From a bacterium (lineage in GTDB: Bacteria; Vulcanimicrobiota; Vulcanimicrobiia; Vulcanimicrobiales; Vulcanimicrobiaceae): a DNA stretch of 7,932 bases. Made by a program: the position numbers and the translations under genes. The notes beneath the pieces were generated by a model that saw only the letters and a program-made list of their open reading frames with translations, had not been told where the DNA came from and made no database searches. The DNA lies in NCBI GenBank assembly GCA_021807065.1, contig JAKAPO010000101.1, positions 1 through 7,932 on the forward strand, given 5' to 3'. Position 1 is the first letter of the stretch; the number at the start of each line of letters is the position of its first letter. Of this stretch, positions 1 through 4,501 are shown one piece after another.

Positions 1-387
1 CTGGCATGCTGTGCGATCGAGATGATGAGCGTAACCGATCCACAGTTCGACATCGCGCGATTGGGCTCAGAGGTCTTTCGCAGCTCGCCTCGTCAGGCCG
101 ATCTCATGATCGTCTCGGGGCGCGTCGCGCAGAAGATGGCGCCGGTCATCAAGCGCATCTACGATCAGATGCCGGAGCCGAAATGGGTGATCTCGATGGG
201 CGCATGCGCGAGTTCGGGGGGCGTCTTCGACAACTACGCGATCGTGCAGGGAATCGATACGGTCATTCCCGTCGACGTGTACGTTCCCGGCTGTCCCCCC
301 ACGCCCGACGGTTTGCTTCACGGCGTCACGCTGATTCAGCGGCAAATCCGTGAAGGCGGCCGCGGCGGCATTCTCGCACGTGCCTAA
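1..387 (+). CDS. nuoB: NADH-quinone oxidoreductase subunit B (NuoB), 3' part
   Basis: NuoB carries cluster N2, the last iron-sulfur cluster of complex I, which hands electrons to quinone at the interface with NuoD. The reading frame is open from base 1, so the N-terminus (roughly 40-60 residues by family length) lies upstream; 128 residues are visible before TAA at 385-387. The first residues read LACCAIEMM, the adjacent Cys-Cys pair of the N2 site (visible residues 3 and 4). The other two ligands are in MGACASSGG (Cys69) and VPGCPPTP (Cys98). RLGSEVFRSSPRQADLMIVS is the usual NuoB core. All four ligands are intact, so the visible part looks functional. An internal ATG at 22 lies beyond the Cys-Cys motif and cannot be the true start. 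The nuoC ATG follows after an 11-nt gap. Confidence 0.97.
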   Translation: MACCAIEMMSVTDPQFDIARLGSEVFRSSPRQADLMIVSGRVAQKMAPVIKRIYDQMPEPKWVISMGACASSGGVFDNYAIVQGIDTVIPVDVYVPGCPPTPDGLLHGVTLIQRQIREGGRGGILARA

Positions 388-611
388 CTCCCGGTCGCAT
401 GCCTAGTTCGCAGACTCCCCCCATCGCCGGCGGCGCGGTCGACCCGCCAAGCCTTCGACCGCAGATTGCCGATGCAATCATCGAACGCGTCGAGGCCGCG
501 CAGCTTCACTCGAAGTTGGCAGCGTTGCGTGCCGACGGTTACACGATGCTGCTCGATATCGGTGCCGCCGACTATCCCCTGCGCTCGCCGCGCTTCGACG
601 TAGTCTAACAT

Positions 612-630
612 CGGTTGAGAGATTCAACCG
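612..630 (+). other. Perfect 7-bp stem-loop just downstream of the nuoC internal stop
   Basis: CGGTTGA at 612-618 pairs perfectly with TCAACCG at 624-630 around the 5-nt loop GAGAT. The stem begins 3 nt after the TAA at 606-608 and encloses the TTG at 615, the only candidate restart codon close by. The pairing is directly visible. Whether it acts on readthrough or re-initiation is unknown, and it may simply reflect the coding sequence. Confidence 0.5.
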
Positions 631-985
631 CCGCGCGCAGCGTCGCCGAGGTCGGCACCCCAGCGCGCCTGCGCGTGCTCTGCGGCGTAGACGCCGCGAA
701 TCCGCATCTGCCCACCGTCAGCGATCTTTGGAAATCCGCCGATTGGGCTGAACGCGAGGTTTACGATCTTTTCGGGATCGCCTTCGACGGTCACCCCGAT
801 CTGCGGCGTATACAGATGCCGCACACGTGGGAAGGCCATCCGCTGCGTAAGGATTATCCGTTACGCGGCCCCGCGCGAGAGCGGTCCCCGCGTCCGGCAT
901 TCGCACTCAAGAGCAACGTCCCCGCGGGTGCGCCGCCGTCGGGCAATACGCTCGCCGCGCTTCAGGAGCAGCGCAAGAAAGGGGA

Positions 986-1002
986 CCCCGGCGGAGCCGG
1001 GG
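986..1002 (+). repeat. Stem-loop 1: 7-bp stem, GGA loop
   Basis: CCCCGGC (986-992), loop GGA (993-995), GCCGGGG (996-1002): seven consecutive GC pairs, inside the 3' end of nuoC, coding for part of its PGGAGG tail. Confidence 0.85.
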
Positions 1003-1009
1003 GGCGCGA

Positions 1010-1024
1010 CGGTGCGTAGCACCG
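1010..1024 (+). repeat. Stem-loop 2: 6-bp stem, GTA loop, spans the nuoC stop codon
   Basis: CGGTGC (1010-1015), loop GTA (1016-1018), GCACCG (1019-1024). The TAG stop of nuoC (1017-1019) lies in the loop and the first base of the right arm, so the element supplies the stop codon. Confidence 0.8.
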
Positions 1025-1048
1025 GAGTGCCTTTCAAGCGGTTTGGGG

Positions 1049-1075
1049 TCCCCAGCGTGCGAAGCACGGTGGGGA
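1049..1075 (+). repeat. Stem-loop 3: two-part 11-bp stem, GAA loop, before nuoD
   Basis: TCCCCA (1049-1054) pairs with TGGGGA (1070-1075), and CGTGC (1056-1060) pairs with GCACG (1064-1068), around loop GAA (1061-1063), with a single G-G mismatch (1055/1069) between the two stems. It ends 10 nt before the nuoD GTG at 1086. Its right arm holds GGGGA (1071-1075), the only weakly Shine-Dalgarno-like sequence for that start, so folding could limit initiation there. Confidence 0.8.
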
Positions 1076-1085
1076 TAGACGGCGC

Positions 1086-2306
1086 GTGAGTTTTTCGACC
1101 ACGCCGCTGACGCCCGAGGTCGTGTCGCAGGAGGGTAACTCGATGGTGCTTTCGATGGGACCGCAGCACCCATCGACCCACGGCGTCTTGCAGCTCGTGC
1201 TCGAGATCGAGGGCGAGACGGTGGTGAAGGCAGACCCCGAGATCGGATACCTGCACACCGGCATCGAGAAGAGCGCCGAGAATTTGTTCTGGTCGCAAGC
1301 GCAGACGGTAATCGAACGGATGGACTACTTGGCGCCGGAGTCGAACTCGCTCTGCTACGTTCTCGCCGCCGAGAAGCTGCTCGGCATCACCGAGAAGATT
1401 CCGCCGCGGGCGCAGGCGATCCGCGTCATGTTCGCGGAGCTGACGCGGATCGCATCGCATTGCGTGTGGCTGGGAACGCATTGCATCGATCTCGGCGCGC
1501 TCTCGGTCTTTTTCTATACGTTCGATCTGCGCGAGAACATTCTCGATCTCCAAGAGGCCGTCGGCGGCGCCCGGATGCATCCCAACTATCTTCGCATCGG
1601 TGGCTGTAACGGCGACATTCCCGAGGGATTTCTCGAACGCTTCGATGCGCTGCTCGAGAAATTTCCCGGACGCATGAGCGATCTGCGCGGGTTGCTGCAA
1701 GCCAATCCGATTTTTCAGGACCGAACGATAGGCATCGCAAAACTCTCGGCCGCCGATGCACTGCAGTGGAGCGTCACCGGCCCTTCGCTGCGGGCGAGCG
1801 GCATACCGTACGACGTGCGGAAAGCGTTCCCGTATTGCGGATACGAGACGTACACGTTCGACGTTCCGTTTCGTACCGAGGGCGATGCGTTCGCGCGTTT
1901 CGTCGTACGCCTCGAAGAGATGGAGCAGGCGCATCGTATCTTGCAGCAGGTGCGCGAGCGGCTCGACGAACCCGGCCCGGTCACGATCTCGGACACGAAG
2001 ATCGCGGCGCCGCCCAAAGAGACGATCGCGCTCTCGATGGAGGCGCTCATCCATCACTTCAAGATCATGACCGAAGGATTCCGCATCCCACCCGGAGACG
2101 TCTATCAAGCGGTCGAGTCGCCTCGCGGCGAGCTTGGGTTCTATCTCGTCAGCGACGGCGGCAACCGACCGTATCGCGTCCGCACTCGGCCGCCCTCGAT
2201 GTACAACCTGCAAGCCATCAAGGGAATCGCTCCCGGCAACTTGATCGCGGATCTCGTGGTGACGATCGGTTCGCTGGATCCCGTATTTGGAGAGGTGGAT
2301 CGATGA
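1086..2306 (+). CDS. nuoD: NADH-quinone oxidoreductase subunit D (NuoD)
   Basis: NuoD (49-kDa subunit, related to the large subunit of [NiFe] hydrogenases) forms most of the quinone-reduction pocket next to NuoB cluster N2. The product from GTG 1086 is 406 residues, normal for a free-standing NuoD. GPQHPSTHGVLQLVLEIEGE opens the domain; its second His (His32) and the Tyr of MDYL (Tyr81) are 49 residues apart, as are the quinone-contacting His and Tyr of characterised homologues. DPEIGYLHTGIEK, EKLLGI, RIGGCNGDIP and the C-terminal GELGFYLVSDG and GEVDR are also typical. GTG 1086 is the first start codon in frame after the nuoC stop. ATG 1143 is a rival start (residue 20), preceded by a perfect AGGAGGG at 1129-1135; it would keep both catalytic residues but drop a 19-residue leader of a kind common in the family. 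The stop at 2304-2306 overlaps an ATG (ATGA) of a small ORF. Confidence 0.97.
   Translation: MSFSTTPLTPEVVSQEGNSMVLSMGPQHPSTHGVLQLVLEIEGETVVKADPEIGYLHTGIEKSAENLFWSQAQTVIERMDYLAPESNSLCYVLAAEKLLGITEKIPPRAQAIRVMFAELTRIASHCVWLGTHCIDLGALSVFFYTFDLRENILDLQEAVGGARMHPNYLRIGGCNGDIPEGFLERFDALLEKFPGRMSDLRGLLQANPIFQDRTIGIAKLSAADALQWSVTGPSLRASGIPYDVRKAFPYCGYETYTFDVPFRTEGDAFARFVVRLEEMEQAHRILQQVRERLDEPGPVTISDTKIAAPPKETIALSMEALIHHFKIMTEGFRIPPGDVYQAVESPRGELGFYLVSDGGNRPYRVRTRPPSMYNLQAIKGIAPGNLIADLVVTIGSLDPVFGEVDR
1129..1135 (+). promoter_or_regulatory. Strong Shine-Dalgarno-like site inside the nuoD 5' end
   Basis: AGGAGGG lies 7 nt before ATG 1143, ideal strength and spacing. It also encodes Gln-Glu-Gly, so it may be chance. 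It favours translation of NuoD from 1143, either instead of or in addition to GTG 1086. Confidence 0.45.
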
Positions 2307-2326
2307 GTTCGCCGACCTGGGACATC
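2301..2326 (+). repeat. Left inverted repeat of the nuoD/nuoE element
   Basis: Matches the reverse complement of 2450-2475 at 24 of 26 bases; bases 2310-2326 match without error. The outer 6 bases (CGATGA) contain the nuoD stop and the ATG at 2303. Confidence 0.8.
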
Positions 2327-2503
2327 CCGGTGGAGAAACTGCATTTTTTTTGGACTTCGCAGGATGCGGACTTCAAAACTTTGTTCTTCCAAAAAAGTGC
2401 CGTAGCGCGAGGGAGGCAGGAGGGCGAGCGAGCGGTGGTTCGACGACGAGATGTCCCAGGTCGGCGGATTCATCGCGATCGAGGGAGAGTTCGGGGTGAC
2501 TGA
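2303..2503 (+). CDS. Small 66-residue ORF spanning the element, overlapping nuoD and nuoE
   Basis: ATG 2303 overlaps the nuoD stop (ATGA), and the ORF ends with TGA 2501-2503, overlapping the preferred nuoE start GTG 2496. The product begins MSSPTWDIPVEKLHFFW and becomes very Arg-rich (RRRDVPGRRIHRDRGR). I recognise no domain, membrane segment or signal peptide. The sequence is almost wholly the inverted-repeat element, so a real protein is unlikely. Translating it could still carry ribosomes from nuoD to nuoE and restore coupling across the insertion. Its N-terminus may also preserve the original nuoE start region. Treat it as a possible coupling ORF, not an established gene. Confidence 0.25.
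   Translation: MSSPTWDIPVEKLHFFWTSQDADFKTLFFQKSAVARGRQEGERAVVRRRDVPGRRIHRDRGRVRGD
2341..2400 (+). repeat. Inner stem of the nuoD/nuoE element
   Basis: TTTTTTGGA (2346-2354) pairs with TCCAAAAAA (2388-2396). GCA (2341-2343) and TGC (2398-2400) extend the stem past a small T-T-G irregularity. The enclosed loop holds a direct repeat GGACTTC (2352-2358 and 2368-2374). The element therefore has two nested inverted repeats. No T-run follows the stem on either strand, so it is not an intrinsic terminator. Confidence 0.6.
2450..2475 (-). repeat. Right inverted repeat of the nuoD/nuoE element
   Basis: Reverse complement of the left arm at 24 of 26 bases. It contains ATG 2451, the most upstream possible nuoE start, so any NuoE made from there would begin with element-derived residues (MSQVGGFI). 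Confidence 0.8.
2481..2489 (+). promoter_or_regulatory. Ribosome-binding site deciding the nuoE start
   Basis: GAGGGAGAG ends 6 nt before GTG 2496 and lies just outside the right inverted repeat. No comparable site precedes ATG 2451, so GTG 2496 is the preferred nuoE start. Confidence 0.6.
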
Positions 2504-3257
2504 GCGAGAGAAGGCGTTTCCGGCGTTGCTGGAGCGGTTGAAGCCGCGGTGCGAGGAGATCATCGCGCGATACGAAGAGAAGCGGTCGGCGCTCGTGCAG
2601 CTCATGCACCTATTCCAGGAGCACGAAGGATTCGTCAGCCCGCAGGCGATGCGCTATGCATCGGAGCGGCTCGGCATAACGCTTGCCGACGTCGAGAGCA
2701 CGGTTTCCTTCTATACGCTGCTCTATCGCAAACCGGTGGGCAGGTACGTCGTGCAGGTCTGCCGCGGCCTCGCGTGTTCGATCTGCGGAGCCGAAGATGC
2801 GATGCGGGCGTTCCGCGAGAGACTCGGCGCAGGGACGCTCGAAACGACCGAGGATGGACTCATCTCGTACGAAGAGGTCGAGTGCCTTGCCGCATGCGAT
2901 CGCGCGCCGTGCGCGCAGGTGAACCTCGAATTCGTCTACGACCTCGACGAGAAGAAGATCGGCGAGATGATTGCCGCAATGCGCGGGGGCAGGTACGCCA
3001 CCGCGCCGATGGTGCAGACCGAGGAACCGCAGCGCACGTGGATCGTCGAACAGGAAGGGTCGATCGCACAGGGGCGGCGTTCGAAGGGCGGTCTCGGGGT
3101 TCCCGACGATCCCGGCGGCATCGATCGCGAGGGCGTCATCATGCTCGATCGCATCCTCGCGAAAGGTTTTGCGATGCACGGTGCGTCGCGCGAACGCCTC
3201 GTACGCGAAGTGCGAGACGTCACGGAGCTAGTGAAAGAAGAGGGTGTACGCTTCTGA
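2496..3257 (+). CDS. nuoE: NADH-quinone oxidoreductase subunit E (NuoE), with long C-terminal extension
   Basis: NuoE is the thioredoxin-fold 2Fe-2S (cluster N1a type) subunit of the NADH-oxidising module. From GTG 2496 the product is 253 residues; from ATG 2451 it would be 268, the extra 15 coming mostly from the mobile-element arm. The four cluster ligands are present as C-x4-C in VCRGLAC (Cys89, Cys94) and C-x3-C in CLAAC (Cys130, Cys134). The helical N-terminal region (ALLERLKPRCEEIIARYEEK, then LMHLFQEHEGFVSPQAM) is typical. The usual domain ends near residue 165 (EKKIGEMIAAMRGG). About 85 further residues follow, starting with a low-complexity part (RRSKGGLGVPDDPGGIDREG) and ending with a helical-looking, charged stretch (MLDRILAKGFAMHGASRERL and on). 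I do not recognise that tail. Longer NuoE proteins exist in some phyla, so it may be lineage-specific. The TGA shares its A with the nuoF ATG. Confidence 0.95.
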   Translation: MTEREKAFPALLERLKPRCEEIIARYEEKRSALVQLMHLFQEHEGFVSPQAMRYASERLGITLADVESTVSFYTLLYRKPVGRYVVQVCRGLACSICGAEDAMRAFRERLGAGTLETTEDGLISYEEVECLAACDRAPCAQVNLEFVYDLDEKKIGEMIAAMRGGRYATAPMVQTEEPQRTWIVEQEGSIAQGRRSKGGLGVPDDPGGIDREGVIMLDRILAKGFAMHGASRERLVREVRDVTELVKEEGVRF

Positions 3258-4501
3258 TGCCGGTTGTGAAAGTGTTGACCGACGGCATCGGTGAAATCGA
3301 CATGCGCTCGATCGACGCATATCGCAAGCGCGACGGCTACGAGCAGTGGAAGCGCGCGCTCCTTCATTTGAAACCGGAAGAGGTCATGGAGTACGCCGAT
3401 AAATCGGGCTTGCGCGGGCGCGGCGGTGCCGGGTTTCCTACGGGCAGAAAGTGGAGCTTTCTTCCGAAGAACGGCAAGCCGCGCTATTTGGTTTGCAATT
3501 CCGACGAAGCGGAACCCGGAACGTTCAAGGATCGGATGCTCATTGAGAACGTGCCGCATCTCGTGCTCGAGGGCATGCTGCTCGGTACCTACGGCATCGG
3601 CTCGCATCACGCGTTCATCTACGTTCGCGGTGAATTCAAAGAAGGGTTTCGTACGTTCACGCGCGCGGTGGAGGAGGCGCGGGCGGCGGGATTCATCGGG
3701 AAGGACGTGCTCGGAAGCGGTTACGACGTCGAGGTGACGGTGCATCGCGGCGCCGGCGCCTATATCTGCGGCGAGGAGACCGGACTGCTCAATTCGCTCG
3801 AAGGCAAACGCGGCGAGCCGCGGCTGAAGCCGCCGTTTCCGGCGGTCGAAGGATTGTACGGTATGCCGACCGTCGTCAACAACGTCGAGACGCTGGCCTA
3901 CCTGGTGCCGATCCTGTCACGCGGATGGGAGTGGTTCGCGGCGGTGGGAACGGAGCGCAGCAAAGGATTCAAGGTCGTCTCGGTGTCGGGCCACGTGCAG
4001 AGACCGGGAAACTACGAAGTTCCGTTGGGGACGCCGGTGCGCGAACTCTTGGAACTCGCCGGCGGTTTGCGTCCGGGACGAACGCTAAAGGCGATCCAGC
4101 CCGGCGGCGGGTCGTCGGCGTGCATCTTCGAGGAACATCTCGACATTCCGTACGATTACGAGTCGCTCGCGAAGGCTGGAACGATGCTCGGATCGGGCGC
4201 GATGGTCGTTTTCGACGATACCACCGATTTCGTCAAGGCAGCGCACAATCTCGTGCGCTTCTACGCGCACGAATCGTGCGGCCAGTGCACGCCGTGTCGC
4301 GAAGGCGGCATTTGGCTCGAGCGCGTGCTCGAACGACTCCTCGAACATCGCGGGCTACGCGGGGATCTCGACATGCTCCATCGCGTCAGCTCGACGATCA
4401 CCGGAACGAATCTCTGCCCGCTCGGCGATTCGATCGAACCATTCTTGAGGTCCGTACTCTTGCGCTTTCCCGAGCAGTTCGAAGCATGTCTGATCTCGTA
4501 A
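3257..4501 (+). CDS. nuoF: NADH-quinone oxidoreductase subunit F (NuoF), NADH/FMN-binding
   Basis: NuoF is where NADH is oxidised: it binds NADH and FMN and passes electrons one at a time to cluster N3. The product is 414 residues, a normal size. GRGGAGFPTGRKW (residues 54-66) is the FMN/NADH-binding glycine-rich loop, NSDEAEPGTFKDRML follows it, and GAGAYICGEETGLLNSLEG (165-183) is the second nucleotide-binding motif. A SLBB-type domain (VSVSGHVQRPGNYEVPLGTP) lies in the middle. The C-terminal N3 site is C-x2-C-x2-C in ESCGQCTPCREGG (Cys341, 344, 347) plus Cys387 in TNLCPLGDS. The start ATG overlaps the nuoE stop by one base (TGATG), with AGAGGG about 13 nt upstream. The 3' end overlaps nuoG by 16 nt. 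No defects seen. Confidence 0.98.
   Translation: MPVVKVLTDGIGEIDMRSIDAYRKRDGYEQWKRALLHLKPEEVMEYADKSGLRGRGGAGFPTGRKWSFLPKNGKPRYLVCNSDEAEPGTFKDRMLIENVPHLVLEGMLLGTYGIGSHHAFIYVRGEFKEGFRTFTRAVEEARAAGFIGKDVLGSGYDVEVTVHRGAGAYICGEETGLLNSLEGKRGEPRLKPPFPAVEGLYGMPTVVNNVETLAYLVPILSRGWEWFAAVGTERSKGFKVVSVSGHVQRPGNYEVPLGTPVRELLELAGGLRPGRTLKAIQPGGGSSACIFEEHLDIPYDYESLAKAGTMLGSGAMVVFDDTTDFVKAAHNLVRFYAHESCGQCTPCREGGIWLERVLERLLEHRGLRGDLDMLHRVSSTITGTNLCPLGDSIEPFLRSVLLRFPEQFEACLIS

Larger units (their letters stand above)
399..1019 (+). pseudogene. nuoC: NADH-quinone oxidoreductase subunit C (NuoC), interrupted by in-frame TAA
   Basis: NuoC (30-kDa subunit family) is a peripheral-arm subunit that binds NuoD. The frame runs from ATG 399 to TAG 1017-1019 (207 codons) but holds a TAA at 606-608, codon 70. 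Residues before it (LLDIGAADYPLRSPRFDVV) and after it (HRLRD, then LPTVSDLWKSADWAEREVYD and EGHPLRKDYPL) are in one frame and together read as a normal NuoC. The family usually has VVYH here, so the TAA most simply replaces a TAC or TAT Tyr codon by one transversion. No frameshift is needed. WAEREVYDLFGI is at codons 116-127 and GHPLRKDYPL at 146-155. Taken separately, the halves are a 69-residue fragment and, from a TTG at 615 with no visible ribosome site, a 134-residue one. The last ~13 codons (KKGDPGGAGGRDGA) lie in the hairpin array at 981-1075. Possible explanations: real nonsense mutation, sequencing or assembly error, or readthrough. nuoC identity is very secure; its loss of function is not proven. 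Confidence 0.9.
981..1075 (+). repeat. Array of three GCGNAGC stem-loops at the nuoC/nuoD junction (REP-like)
   Basis: Three perfect small stem-loops lie within 90 nt: 986-1002, 1010-1024 and 1049-1075. Each has a 3-nt loop of form GNA closed by a C-G pair, so each contains the heptamer GCGNAGC (GCGGAGC 991-997, GCGTAGC 1014-1020, GCGAAGC 1059-1065). Such heptamers are known to form unusually stable DNA mini-hairpins. The self-complementary 9-mer GGGGACCCC (981-989) recurs in inverted form as GGGGTCCCC (1045-1053). The array overlaps the last ~13 codons and the stop of nuoC and the untranslated gap before nuoD. It resembles dispersed palindromic (REP-type) elements, but one window cannot show how many copies the genome has. 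None of the hairpins is followed by a T-run, so this is not an ordinary intrinsic terminator. Confidence 0.7.
2301..2475. mobile_element. MITE-like element with 26-nt terminal inverted repeats between nuoD and nuoE
   Basis: The segment is bounded by inverted repeats at 2301-2326 and 2450-2475. They match at 24 of 26 positions, including 17 without mismatch (CGCCGACCTGGGACATC, 2310-2326). The two mismatches become G-U pairs in RNA, so the transcript could form an unbroken 26-bp helix around a 123-nt interior. The interior is unlike the surrounding genes: an AT-rich part with eight T (2344-2351) and six A (2391-2396), then a purine-rich part (2409-2440). No transposase is encoded. Inverted termini, small size (175 bp, or 157 bp for the perfect core) and an intergenic position fit a non-autonomous miniature transposable element. 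I see no clear target-site duplication, and the left arm includes the nuoD stop codon, so the true boundary may be the 17-nt core. A structured regulatory RNA within the operon message is the alternative. Confidence 0.6.

Noticed and set aside
606..608. Selenocysteine, pyrrolysine or altered genetic code at the nuoC stop
   Set aside because: Those systems use TGA or TAG, whereas this is TAA, and TAA ends nuoB, nuoF, nuoG and nuoH normally in the same window.
615..1019. Second half of nuoC as an independent gene starting at TTG 615
   Set aside because: No ribosome site, the start is buried in a hairpin, and the sequence is in frame with and continues the NuoC fold; a nonsense-interrupted gene fits better.
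1049..1075. Intrinsic terminator between nuoC and nuoD
   Set aside because: Strong stem but followed by TAGACGGCGC with no T-run, and the operon clearly continues.
861..2213. Long minus-strand open frame (450 codons) opposite nuoC and nuoD
   Set aside because: Arg- and His-rich shadow of the nuoD codons in GC-rich DNA, with no recognisable domain; the + strand product is unmistakable.
2310..2351. Terminator formed by the GGGACATCCC hairpin and the following eight T
   Set aside because: The stem is only about 5 bp and is separated from the T-run by 13 nt, so it does not have terminator geometry.
2549..3256. Forward frame upstream of nuoF that would extend NuoF to 650 residues
   Set aside because: It is the out-of-frame reading of nuoE, Arg-rich and low-complexity; NuoF homology begins at ATG 3257 in a TGATG overlap.
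3925..4485. Forward frame that would extend NuoG by 187 residues into nuoF
   Set aside because: Shadow of nuoF; NuoG family similarity begins at ATG 4486 (MSDLVKVTVDGVEVEVPKGT).
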